A DNA stretch of 64,000 nucleotides from the NCBI GenBank assembly GCA_964019415.1, contig OZ025877.1, positions 1,513,501-1,577,500 of the forward strand, in the 5' to 3' direction. The position numbers and the translations under genes are program-made. The notes beneath the pieces are model-generated. The model saw only the letters and a program-made list of their open reading frames with translations, made no database searches and was not told the DNA's origin. The stretch comes from Ianthella basta (lineage: Eukaryota > Porifera > Demospongiae > Verongiida > Ianthellidae). Within the stretch, counting starts at the first letter, position 1; each line of letters starts with the position of its first letter. This document shows positions 37,554-48,200 of this stretch, piece after piece.

Positions 37554-37560
37554 GTTTCCC
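37517..37560 (-). promoter_or_regulatory. -1 programmed ribosomal frameshift signal
   Basis: The slippery heptamer G GGA AAC occupies 37560-37554, in phase with the gag frame (codons ..G GGA AAC). Six nt later a stem can form: CCCTCGGTGT (37547-37538) pairs with ACACCGGAGGG (37527-37517), ten pairs with one bulged G and a 10-nt loop, AACTGGCCAG. The gag TAA lies inside the stem. A -1 slip leads straight into the pol frame (REALGVTGQ...), which is open for >600 nt. Heptamer type, spacing and stem match the textbook retroviral signal; GGGAAAC is used by simian type-D retrovirus. Confidence 0.9.
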
Positions 37561-38408
37561 GGCTGGGTGGTGCGTCCTTGTTGGGTCCATGGGGCAGTAC
37601 AACTTCTGGCCAAGTGTCCCTCCTTCTGGCACCGATAGCAAATGACAGGGGCTCGTTCTTTGGGTCCACGCTTGTAGCCCCGTGGCTCTGCTGGGTGTGG
37701 GAAAGACTTGGCTCCCACCTGCAAGGCTGCAACTCGCTCCTCCAACTGATCTATACGCTGCACAACCTGCTGCAGCAATACCATGACGACATCCTGTTGG
37801 CCCCTCACGACAGCCACTGGCTCTGCAGGTGTCAGGTCTTCTACAACCTGTGCTACATGACCCCCTTTTGGCACAAGATAAAATTCCATCTCCAATGTAG
37901 CACTGACAGCTTCATCCACTGACTTCGGCCTCCTCTGCTTTACACTGAAGGCCGCCTGCTGCTGTTCCAGTTGTCCCAGGTAGTGGGTAAGCGCTAGCTG
38001 TTCCTTGGCGTCGTACTGCAGCTCAGGGTACGCCCTATCGACCAAGGTCTTGAGATCCTCGGAGAAGGTGGCCCAATCCTCGCTCCGACGCTTCTTGCGT
38101 CCCATCAACTCAGCGAGGTAGAGCTCGCGCTTACTGCTGGGGTCGTAACGCTCCTTCAGGGCCTCGCAGCAGTCGTCAAAACTCCCACGGGCCGGCTCTG
38201 GGACCCTCTTGAAAGCTGTCGCTGCTCTGCCGACCAACCTCACCCGCAGCCACAAGAGTTTCTCCTTGGCCTTCCACCGGTTGACTGCAGCAACGCTCTC
38301 AAAATGCTCGTACCAGTCGGTCCAGCTGCCTTCACCGTTGTAGGGCTCTGGTAGTACAACGGGTCGCATGGTAGGTGGATTCGCTTCCTGCTGTTCCTCC
38401 TGTGCCAT
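37536..38408 (-). CDS. gag: Gag polyprotein, intact
   Basis: 290 residues with no internal stop. It forms the retrotransposon's virus-like particle and binds its RNA. The N-terminal two thirds resemble the Ty3/gypsy capsid region: PEPYNGEGSWTDWYEHFE near residue 20, then an alpha-helical stretch with a DWATFSEDLKTLVDRAYP segment at about 111. A short coiled-coil-like segment (about 205-230, IDQLEERVAAL) follows. A CX2CX4HX4C zinc knuckle is at 257-270 (CYRCQKEGHLARSC), the nucleic-acid-binding motif. The ATG at 38406-38408 has G at -3 and +4, a good initiation context, and lies 41 nt from the 5' LTR. The last codons overlap pol, and the frameshift heptamer is 18 nt before the TAA stop. Unlike pol, gag is undamaged. 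Confidence 0.93.
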   Translation of the reverse strand: MAQEEQQEANPPTMRPVVLPEPYNGEGSWTDWYEHFESVAAVNRWKAKEKLLWLRVRLVGRAATAFKRVPEPARGSFDDCCEALKERYDPSSKRELYLAELMGRKKRRSEDWATFSEDLKTLVDRAYPELQYDAKEQLALTHYLGQLEQQQAAFSVKQRRPKSVDEAVSATLEMEFYLVPKGGHVAQVVEDLTPAEPVAVVRGQQDVVMVLLQQVVQRIDQLEERVAALQVGAKSFPHPAEPRGYKRGPKERAPVICYRCQKEGHLARSCTAPWTQQGRTTQPGNGRPSV

Positions 38409-38430
38409 CTCGACTCCGTAGCTAAAGGCG

Positions 38431-38448
38431 ATCCTGCCGACTACACCA
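38431..38448 (-). other. Primer-binding site, tRNA-Ser type
   Basis: One base inside the 5' LTR, the minus strand reads TGGTGTAGTCGGCAGGAT. Its complement, ATCCTGCCGACTACACCA, has the form of a tRNA 3' end (T-stem, acceptor stem, discriminator, CCA). Animal tRNA-Ser (UCN) as I know it ends ATCCTGCCGACTACG plus CCA, so 17 of 18 positions match. The exception is the discriminator, where a G-U pair would form. Confidence 0.85.
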
Positions 38449-38449
38449 A

Positions 38450-38768
38450 TGTAATCGCGGCTAGCTAACTAACTCGGAGTCAGTGTGAGGGGTGCAACTC
38501 GGGCACGCAACTGGTCACTGGTACTGCTTAGACAACTCAATTCAGGGAGAGCCAATACAGCTCAGTACAGGTAACATATATAGTAGTAATAACACGTGTA
38601 CATACAAAGACAACAAAGCGGCACTTAGCGGCCTGGTCTAAGATAAGTACATTCATACTAAAGGTAAATACATTCATACTAAAGTCACAAGCATGCCACG
38701 TGTATGCATACAACTCAATAATAGTTAATAAGAGTCAAGCACAGGAAGTAATCATGCACTGTGCTACA
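38450..38768 (-). repeat. 5' LTR (319 bp)
   Basis: The upstream LTR in element orientation, the same length as the 3' LTR and 315/319 identical by direct comparison. It carries the presumed promoter, the tandem TACATTCATACTAAAG pair and two CACGTG hexamers. Its inner edge adjoins the PBS with a one-base spacer. Confidence 0.95.
38576..38582 (-). promoter_or_regulatory. Candidate TATA box in the 5' LTR
   Basis: ACTATATATGT on the minus strand about two thirds of the way through the LTR is the only TATA-like sequence seen there. If used, transcription would start roughly 25-30 nt downstream (about 38,545-38,550), leaving a short R-U5 region before the PBS. The position is plausible but untested. 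Confidence 0.45.
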
Positions 38769-38940
38769 TTGCCTAATCTTGCCAAATCTTACCTTGTCAT
38801 ATCTTGCCAAATCTTGCCAAATCTTATCTTGTCACATCTTGCCTAATGTTGCCTAATCTTACCTTGTCATATCTAGTCTAATCTTGCCTAATCTTACCTT
38901 GTCATATATATCTTGCCAAATCTTGCCAAATCTTACCTTG

Positions 38941-41278
38941 TCATATCTTGCCTAATCTTGCCTAATCTTACCTTATCATATTTTGCCTAATCTTGCCAAA
39001 TCTTACCTTGTCATATCTTGCCAAATCTTGCCAAATCTTATCTTGTCATATCTTGCCTAATGTTGCTTAATCTTACCTTGTCATATCTTGTCTAATTTTG
39101 CCTAATCTTACCTTGTCATATCTTGCCAAATCTTACCTTGTCATATTTTGCCTAATCTTGCCAAATCTTACCTTGTCATATTGTGCCTAATCTTGCCAAA
39201 TCTTACCTTGTCATATCTTGCCAAATCTTGCTTAATCTTACCTTGTCATGACTTGCATAATCTTGCTTAATCTTACCTTGTCATATCTTGCCAAATCTTG
39301 CCCAATCTTACCTTGTCATATCTTGCCTAATCTTGCCAAATCTTACCTTGTCATATTTTGCCTAATCTTGCCAAATCTTATCTTGTCATATCTTGCCAAA
39401 TCTTGCTTAATCTTACCTCGTCATATCTTGCCAAATCTTGCTTAATCTTACCTTGTCATATCTTGCCAAATTTTGCCAAATCTTACCTTGTCATATCTTG
39501 CCTAATCTTGCCAAATCTTACCTTGTCATATCTTGCCAAATCTTACCTTGTCATATCTTGTCAAATCTTGCCAAATCTTACCTTGCCATATATTGCCTAA
39601 TCTTGCCAAATCTTACCATGTCATATCTTGTCTAATCTTGCTTAATCTTACCTTGTCATATCTTGCCAAATCTTGCCAAATCTTACCTTGTCATATCTTG
39701 CCTAATCTAGCCAAATCTTACCTTGTCATATTTTGCCTAATCTTGCCAAATCGTACCTTGTCATATCTTGCCAAATCTTGCTTAATCTTACCTTGTCATA
39801 TCTTGCCAAATCTTGCCAAATCTTACCTTGTCATATCTTGCCAAATCTTGCCAAATCTAACCTTGTCATATCTTGCCAAATCTTGCTTAATCTTACATCA
39901 TCATATCTTGCCAAATCTTGTTAATCTTACCTTGTCATATCTTGCCAAATCTTGCCAAATCTTACCTTGTCATATCTTGCCAAATCTTGCCAAATCTTAC
40001 CCCGTCATATCTTGCCTAATCTTGCCAAATCTTACCTTCTCATATCTTGCCAAATCTTATTTAATCGTACCTTGTCATATTTTGCTAAATCTTGCCAAAT
40101 CTTACCTTGTCATATCTTGCCTAATCTTGCCTAATCTTACCTTATCATATTTTGCCTAATCTTGCCAAATCTTACCTTGTCATATCTTGCCAAATCTTGC
40201 CAAATCTTATCTTGTCATATCTTGCCTAATGTTGCTTAATCTTACCTTGTCATATCTTGTCTAATCTTGCCTAATCTTACCTTGTCATATCTTGCCAAAT
40301 CTTACCTTGTCATATTTTGCCTAATCTTGCCAAATCTTACCTTGTCATATTGTGCCTAATCTTGCCAAATCTTACCTTGTCATATCTTGCCAAATCTTGC
40401 TTAATCTTACCTTGTCATATCTTGCATAATCTTGCTTAATCTTACCTTGTCATATCTTGCCAAATCTTGCCCAATCTTACCTTGTCATATCTTGCCTAAT
40501 CTTGCCAAATCTTACCTTGTCATATTTTGCCTAATCTTGCCAAATCTTATCTTGTCATATCTTGCCAAATCTTGCTTAATCTTACCTCGTCATATCTTGC
40601 CAAATCTTGCTTAATCTTACCTTGTCATATCTTGCCAAATTTTGCCAAATCTTACCTTGTCATATCTTGCCTAATCTTGCCAAATCTTACCTTGTCATAT
40701 CTTGCCAAATCTTACCTTGTCATATCTTGTCAAATCTTGCCAAATCTTACCTTGCCATATATTGCCTAATCTTGCCAAATCTTACCATGTCATATCTTGT
40801 CTAATCTTGCTTAATCTTACCTTGTCATATCTTGCCAAATCTTGCCAAATCTTACCTTGTCATATCTTGCCTAATCTAGCCAAATCTTACCTTGTCATAT
40901 TTTGCCTAATCTTGCCAAATCGTACCTTGTCATATCTTGCCAAATCTTGCTTAATCTTACCTTGTCATATCTTGCCAAATCTTGCCAAATCTTACCTTGT
41001 CATATCTTGCCAAATCTTGCCAAATCTAACCTTGTCATATCTTGCCAAATCTTGCTTAATCTTACATCATCATATCTTGCCAAATCTTGTTAATCTTACC
41101 TTGTCATATCTTGCCAAATCTTGCCAAATCTTACCTTGTCATATCTTGCCAAATCTTGCCAAATCTTACCCCGTCATATCTTGCCTAATCTTGCCAAATC
41201 TTACCTTCTCATATCTTGCCAAATCTTATTTAATCGTACCTTGTCATATTTTGCTAAATCTTGCCAAATCTTACCTTG
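38941..41278 (+). repeat. 1,169-bp higher-order repeat, two tandem copies
   Basis: The variant order of about 38,941-40,109 is repeated at 40,110-41,278 with a constant offset of 1,169 bp. Shared rare units are CATATTGTGCC, GCCATATATTGCC, ACCATGTCAT, TAATCTAGCC, AATCGTACC, ATCTAACC, ATCATCATATC and TTGTTAATC. The copies are nearly identical; one difference is TCTAATTTTGCC (39,090) against TCTAATCTTGCC. The near-identity implies a recent duplication. Confidence 0.88.
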
Positions 41279-41384
41279 TCATATCTTGCCAAATCTTGCC
41301 AAATCTTACCTTGTCATATCTTGCCTAATCTTGCCAAATCTTACCTTGTCATATCTTGCCTAATCTTGCCAAATCTTACCTTGT

Positions 41385-43720
41385 CATAAATTATCTTACC
41401 AAATCTTGCCAAATGTTATCTTGTCATATCTTGCCTGTTGTTGCCTAATCTTACCTTGTCATATCTTGTCTAATCTTGCCTAATCTTACCTTGTCATATC
41501 TTGCCAAATCTTGCCTAATCTTACCTTGTCATATCTTGTCTAATCTTACCAAATCTTACCTTGTCATATTTTGCCAAATCTTGCCAAATCTTACCTTGTC
41601 ATATCTTGCCAAATCTTGCCAAATCTTATCTTGTCATATCTTGCCTAAAGTTGCCAAATCTTACCTTGTCATATCATGTCAAATCTTGCCAAATCTTACC
41701 TTGTCATATCTTGCCAAATCTTGCCAAATCTTACCCCGTCATATCTTGCCAAATCTTGCCAAATCTTACCTTGTCATATCCTGCCTAATCTTGCCAAATC
41801 TTACCTTGTCATATTTTGCCTAATCTTGCCAGATCTTACCTTGTCATATCTTGCCAAATCTTGCCGAATCTTACCTTGTCATATCTTGCCTAATCTTGCT
41901 TAATCTTACCCTGTCATATCTTGCTTAAATTTTGCCAAATCTTACCTTGCAATATCTTGCCAAATTTTGCCAAATTTTGCCTTGTCATATCTTGCAAAAT
42001 CTTGCCAAATCGTACCTTCAACAAATTGCCAAATCTTGCTTAATCCTACCTTGTCATATCTTGCCTAATCTTGCCAGATCTTACCTTGTCATATCTTGCC
42101 TAATCTTGCCAGATCTTACTTTGTCATATCTTACCAAATCTTACCAAATCTTACCTTATCATATCTTGCCAGATCTTACCTTGTCATATCTTGCCTAATC
42201 TTACTAGAATCTTACCTTGTCATATCTTGCCACATCTTGCCAAATCTTACCTTGTCATATCTTGCCAAATCTTACCTTGTCATATCTTGCCTAATCTTGC
42301 CAAATCTTACCTTGTCATATCTTGCCAGAACTTACCTTGTCATATCTTGCCTCATCTAGCCAAATCTTACCTTGTCATATTTTGCCTAATCTTGCCAAAT
42401 CTTACCTTGTCATATCTTGCCAAATCTTGCTTAATCTTACCTTGTCATATCTTGCCAAATCTTGCCAAATCTTACCTTGTCATATCTTGCCAAATCTTGC
42501 CAAATCTAACCTTGTCATATCTTGCCAAATCTTGCTTAATCTTACATCATCATATCTTGCCAAATCTTGTTAATCTTACCTTGTCATATCTTGCCAAATC
42601 TTGCCAAAATCTTACCTCGTCATATCTTGCCTAATCTTGCCAAATCTTACCTTGTCAAATTTTGCTTCATCTTGCCAAATCTTGCTTAATCTTACCTTGT
42701 CATATCTAGCCAAATCTTGCTTAATCTTACCTTGTCATGTTGCCTAATCTTGCCTAATCTTACCTTGTCATATCTTGCCTAATCTTGCCATGCAGCTCTT
42801 ACCTTGTCATATCTTGCCAAATCTTGCCAAATCTTACCTTGTCATATCTTGCCTAATCTTGCCAAATCTTACCTTGTCATATCTTGCCAAATCTTGCCAA
42901 ATCTTACCTTGTCATATCTTTCCTAATCTTGCCAAATCTTACCTTGTCATATCTTGCCTAATCTTGCCAAATCTTACCTTGTCATAAATTATATTACCAA
43001 ATCTTGCCAAATGTTATCTTGTCATATCTTGCCTGATGTTGCCTAATCTTACCTTGTCATATCTTGTCTAATCTTGCCTAATCTTACCTTGTCATATCTT
43101 GCTAAATCTTGCAAAGACTTACCTTGTCATATCTTGCCTAATATTGCCAAATCTTACCTTGTCATATTTTGCCAAATCTTGCCAAATCTTACCTTGTCAT
43201 ATCTTGCCAAATCTTGCCAAATCTTACCTTGTCATATCTTGCCTAATCTTGCCAAATCTTACCTTGTCATATTTTGCCTAATCTTCCCAGATCTTACCTT
43301 GTCATATCTTGCCAAATCTTGCCGAATCTTACCTTGTCATATCTTGCCTAATCTTGCTTAATCTTACCCTGTCATATCTTGCCAAATCTTGCCAAATCTT
43401 ACCTTGCAATATCTTGCCAAATTTTGCCAAATCTTACCTTGTCATATCTTGCAAAATCTTGCAAAATTGTACCTTCAACAAATTGCCAAATCTTGCTTAA
43501 TCCTATCTTGTCATATCTTGCCTAATCTTGCCAGATCTTACCTTGTCATATCTTGCCTAATCTTGCCAGATCTTACCTTGTCATATCTTACCAAATCTTG
43601 CCAAATCTTACCTTGTCATATCTTGCCAGATCTTACCTTGTCAAATCTTGCCTAATCTTACTAGAATCTTACCTTGTCATATCTTGCCACATCTTGCCAA
43701 ATCTTACCTTGTCATATCTT
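41385..43720 (+). repeat. ~1.46-1.6-kb satellite duplication
   Basis: The block around 41,385-42,300 recurs at about 42,983-43,760. The GTCATAAATTAT marker is offset 1,598 bp, and the stretch from 41,932 is offset 1,457 bp. Shared rare features include GCAATATC, AAATCGTACCTTCAACAAATTGCC (with AATTGTACC in the second copy), and ACTAGAATC. The change of offset, 141 bp, is about four monomers. Confidence 0.75.
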
Positions 43721-44569
43721 GCCAAATCTTACCTTGTCATATCTTGCCTAATCTTGCCAAATCTTACCTTGTCATATCTTGCCAGAACTTACCTTGTCAT
43801 ATCTTGCCTCATCTTACCAGAATCTTACCTTGTCATATCCTGCCTAATCTTGCCAGATCTTACCTTGTCATATCTTGCCTAATTTTGCCAAATCTTACCT
43901 TGTCATATCTTGCCAGATCTTACCTTGTCATATCTTGCCTAATCATGTCAAATCTTACCTTGTCATATCTTGCCTTATCTTGCCTAATCTTACCTCGTCA
44001 TATGTTGCCAAATCTTGCCAAATCTTACCTTGTCATATCTTGTCAAATCTTGCCAAATCTTACCTTGTCATATGTTGCCTAATCTTGCCAAATCTTACCT
44101 TGTCATATCTTGCCAAATCTTGCCAAATCTTACCTTGTCATATCTTGCCTTATCCTGCCAAATTTTACCTTGTCATATTTTGCCTAATCTTGCCAAATCT
44201 TACCTTGTCATATCTTGCCAAATCTTGCTTAATCTTACCTTGTCATATCTTGCCTATTCTTGCCAAATATTACCTTCTCATATCTTGCCAAATCTTGCCT
44301 AATCTTACCTTGCCATATCTTGCTAAATCTTGCCAAACCTTACCTTGTCATATCTTGCCAAATCTTGCCAAATCTAATCTTGCCATATTTTGCCTAATCT
44401 TGCGTAATCTTACCTTGTCATATCTTGCCAAATCTTGCAAAATCTTATCTTGCCATATCTTGCCTAATGTTGCCTAATCTTACCTTGTCATATCTTGTCT
44501 AAATCTTGCCTAATATTACCTTGTCATATCTTGCCAAATCTTGCCAAATCTTACCTTGTCATATCTTGC

Positions 44570-44573
44570 TTAA
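44570..44573 (+). repeat. Target-site duplication TTAA, left of MITE
   Basis: TTAA directly precedes the terminal CCCTATAGTGC. The right copy is at 45229-45232. Satellite monomers of the GCTTAATC type supply TTAA, which piggyBac-family transposases target and duplicate. Confidence 0.88.
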
Positions 44574-45228
44574 CCCTATAGTGCTCAAGTTTAAAATTCG
44601 CGCCATACTCTAAATGCCCGAGTTTAAAAATGGCTGCGCACACGAAGATTTTGTGCACTAAATTTTCACGCTTTCTGGTCATTCCTTCGCCCAAACAGCG
44701 ACATAAGGAGAAAGGTAGTGTAGAGTGATATACTGCATGACGTTTGACAGTGTAGTTGGACCAAATCCAGACACTTCGCGCGAGTGCGTGGTGCCATTGA
44801 GGAAGACGTCGCACGCCTACTCTTCAAGCTTTTTCTCGGCCATAAAACGTGATGATGTAAGTACGTACGTAAGCGAATTGTTGGCGCAGTATCACAGGAA
44901 GATGTAGAGCCCGTACTTTACCATTTCGTTACACAGCGCGCGTTCTTTGGCTTTAACTACGAACGAGAAGGGACACGGCGAAATGTCGCTCGAACTAAAG
45001 CAGTTGCTTGCATGCAGCTTGCGCAACCAGAAGACAAGGTACGCTCGCCGAGAGAAGCTTTTTCTACTGGTACATGTCCTTGGAAAACAGTTGCTTGCGT
45101 AGAAGACTTGTAACCATTGAAGCAGCAATGTTTTTTAGGCCTCTTTAGTTATGACACCTTTAGGTGTCAATGGGCCTTAACGACATTGCGTTTTATGACA
45201 CCTAAAGGTGTCATTGGGCACTAAAGGG
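44574..45228. mobile_element. piggyBac-type MITE, 655 bp
   Basis: A unique-looking insert in the satellite with TTAA on both sides and terminal inverted repeats CCCTATAGTGCTCAA (left) and CCCTTTAGTGCCCAA (right end, reverse complement). TTAA duplication plus CCCT ends is the hallmark of the piggyBac superfamily. Only short ORFs without recognisable transposase motifs occur inside, so it is non-autonomous. The left subterminal region has an imperfect direct repeat around GAGTTTAAA. The right has two mutually reverse-complementary 18-bp palindromes. A repeated CAGTTGCTTGC occurs near 45,001 and 45,090. Base composition is mixed, unlike the satellite, and CpG is present. Confidence 0.85.
45152..45213. 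repeat. Paired subterminal palindromes in the MITE
   Basis: TGACACCTTTAGGTGTCA at 45152-45169 and TGACACCTAAAGGTGTCA at 45196-45213 are exact reverse complements of each other, and each is nearly self-complementary (8-bp arms, 2-bp centre). The pair can form either two small hairpins or one large 18-bp stem with a 26-nt loop. They may be transposase-binding sites. Confidence 0.85.
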
Positions 45229-45232
45229 TTAA
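45229..45232 (+). repeat. Target-site duplication TTAA, right of MITE
   Basis: TTAA directly follows the terminal ...AAAGGG, after which satellite (TCTTGCCAAATC) resumes. Removing the MITE and one TTAA rejoins a normal satellite monomer. Confidence 0.88.
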
Positions 45233-48200
45233 TCTTGCCAAATCTTACCTTGTCATATTTTGCCTAATCTTGCCAGAATCTTACCTTGTCATATGTTGCC
45301 AGATCTTACCTTGTCATATCTTGCCTAATCTTGTCAAATCTTACCTTGCCATATCTTGCCTTAACTTGCCTAATCTTACCTCGTCATATCTTGCCAAATC
45401 TTGCCAAATCTTACCTTGCCATGTCGTGCCAAATCTTACCAAATCTACCTTGTGATATCTTGCCAAATCTTGCCATGCAGATCATACCTTATCATATCTT
45501 GCCAAATCTAGCGAAATCTTACCTTTTCATATCTTGCCTAAACTTACCAAATCTTACCTTGTCATATCTTTCCAAATCTTGCCAAATCTTACCTTGTCAT
45601 ATCTTGCCAAATCTTGCCAAATCTTACCCCGTCATATCTTGCCTAATCTTGCCAAATCTAACCTTCTCATATCTTGCCAATTCGTTCCAAATCTTACCTT
45701 GTCATATCTTGCCAGATCTTGCCTTGTCATATCTTGTCTAAATCTTGCCTAATCTTACCTTGTCATATCTTGCCAAATCTTGCCAAATCTTACCTTGTCA
45801 TATCTTCCGTAATCTTGCCAAATCTTACCTTGTCATATTTCGCCTTATCTTGCCAATTCTTACCTTGTCATATCTTGCCAAATCTTGCTTAATCTTACCT
45901 TGTCATATCTTGCCATATCTTGCCAAATCTTACCTTGTCATATCTTGCCAAATCTTGCCAAATCTTACCTTGTCATATCTTGCCAAAACTTTCCAAATCT
46001 TACCCTGTCATATCTTGCCAAATCTTGCCAGAATATTACCTTGTCATATCTTGCCAGATCTTACCTTGTCAAATCTTGCCTAATCTTGCCAAATCTTACC
46101 TTGTCATATCTTGCCAGATCTTACCTTGTCATATCTTGCCTAATCTTGTCAAATCTTACCTTGCCATATCTTGCCTTAACTTGCCTAATCTTACCTCGTC
46201 ATATGTTGCCAAATCTTGCCAAATCTTACCTTGCCATATTGTGCCAAATCTTGCCAAATCTACCTTGTAATATCTTGCCAAATCTTGCTTAATCTTACCT
46301 TGTTATGTTGCCTAATCTTGCCTAATCTTACCTTGTCATATCTTGCCTAATCTTGCCATGCAGATCTTACCTTATCATATCTTGCCAAATCTAGCCAAAT
46401 CTTACCTTGTCATATTTTGCCAAATCATGCCAAATCGTACCTTGTCATATCTTGCCTAATCTAGCCAAATCTTACCTTGTCATATCTTACCAAATCTTGC
46501 CAAATCTTACCTCGTCATATCTTGCCAAATCTTGCTTAATCTTACCTTTTCATATCTGGCCAAATCTTGCCAAATCTTACCTTGTCATATGTTGCCAAAT
46601 CTTGCCAAATCTTACCCCGTCATATCTTGCCTAATCTTGCCAAATCTTACCTTCTCATATCTTGCAAAATATTGCCAAATCTTACCTTGTCATATCTTGC
46701 CAAATCTTGCCAAATCTTACCTTGTCATATCTTGCCTAATCTTGCCAAATCTTACCTTGTCATATCTTGCCACATCTTGCCAAATCTTACCTTGTCATAT
46801 CTTGCCTAATCTTGCCAAATCTTACCTTGTCATATCTTGCCTAATGTTGCCTAATCTTACCTTGTCATATCTTGTCTAATCTTCCCAAATCTACCTTGTC
46901 ATATCTTGCCTAATCTTGCCAAATCTTACCTTGTCATATTTTGCCTAATCTTGCCAAATCTTACCTTGTCATATCTTGCCAAATCTTGCTAAATCTTACC
47001 TTGTCATATCTTGCATAATCTTGCATAATCTTACCTTCTCATATCTTGCCAAATCTTGCCAAATCTTACCTTCTCATATCTTGCCACATCTTGCCAAATC
47101 TTACCTTGTCATATCTTGCCTAATCTTGCCAAATCTTACTTTGTCATATCTTGTCTAATGTTGCCAAATCTTACCTTGTCATATCTTCTCTAATCTTGCC
47201 AAATCTTACCTTGTCATATCTTGTCTAATCTTGCCAAATCTCACCTTGTCATGTTTTGCCTAATCTTGCCAAATCTTACCTTGTCATATTTTGCCTTATC
47301 TTGCTTAATCTTACCTTGTCTTATCTTGCATAATCTTGCATAATCTTACCTTGTCATATCTTGCCAAATCTTGCATAATCTTACCTTGTCCTATGTTGCC
47401 AAATCTTGCCAAATCTTACCTTGTCATATCTTGCCTAATCTTGCCAAATCTTACCTTCTCATATCTTACCTAATCTTGCCAAATCTTACCTTGTCATTTC
47501 TTGCCAAATCTTGCCAAATCTTACCTTCTCATATATTGCCAAATCTTGCTTAATCTTACATTGTCATATCTTGCTAAATCTTGCCAAATCTTACCTTGTC
47601 ATATCTTCCAAATCTTGCCAAATCTAACCTTGTCATATCTTGCCTAATCTTGCCAAATCTTACTTTGTCATATCTTGCCAAATCTTGCCAAATCTTATCT
47701 TGTCAATTCTTGCCTAAAGTTGCCTAATCATACCTTGTCAAATCTTGTCTAATCTTGCTTAATCTTACCTTGTCATATCTTGCCAAATCTTGCTAAATCT
47801 TATCTTGTCATATCTTGCCTAATCTTGCCAAATCTTGACTTGTCATATTTTGCCTAACCTTGCCAATTCTTACCTTCTCATATCTTGCTAAATCTTGCCA
47901 AAACTTATCTTGTCATATCTTGCCTAATCTTGCTAAATCCTTCCTTGTCATATCTTGCCAAATCTTGCCTCATCTTACCTTGTCATATCTTGTCTAATCT
48001 TGCCTAATCTTACCTTGTCATATCTTGCTAAATCTTGCCAAATCTTACCTGTCACAACTTGCCTAATCTTGCCAAAACTTACGTTGTCATATCTTGCCTA
48101 ATCTTGCCAAATCTTACCTTGACATATCTTGCCAAATCTTGCTTAATCTTACCTTGTCATATCTTGCCAAATCTTGCTAAATCTTACCTTGTCATATCTT

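Larger units (their letters stand above)
33283..38768 (-). mobile_element. Full-length Ty3/gypsy LTR retrotransposon
   Basis: This 5,486-bp element on the minus strand is inserted in the satellite and flanked by TTGC. It has two 319-bp LTRs (TG...CA), a PBS next to the 5' LTR, gag, pol in the order protease, RT, RNase H, integrase, and a polypurine tract before the 3' LTR. Protease before RT and integrase after RNase H identifies the Ty3/gypsy order. I see no env and no chromodomain. The LTRs differ at 4 of 319 positions, all transitions, so the insertion is fairly recent. Pol has five nonsense codons and one frameshift, so the copy could only move using proteins from elsewhere. Confidence 0.96.
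38769..44569 (+). repeat. 35-bp tandem satellite, block C
   Basis: The same satellite and orientation continue from the TTGC target duplication (38769-38772) to the TTAA of the MITE. Variants include GTCATATATATC near 38,903, CATATTGTGCC, ATCATCATATC and the GTCATAAATTAT marker near 41,385 and 42,983. I see no gene. Confidence 0.97.

Noticed and set aside
33283..38768. An env gene or chromodomain in the LTR element
   Set aside because: Pol ends about 45 nt before the 3' LTR, leaving no room for env, and the integrase C-terminus shows no chromodomain pattern.
44725..45128. Short ORFs inside the MITE (60 and 78 codons) as transposase remnants
   Set aside because: I see no piggyBac DDE motif or other conserved stretch; lengths are near chance.
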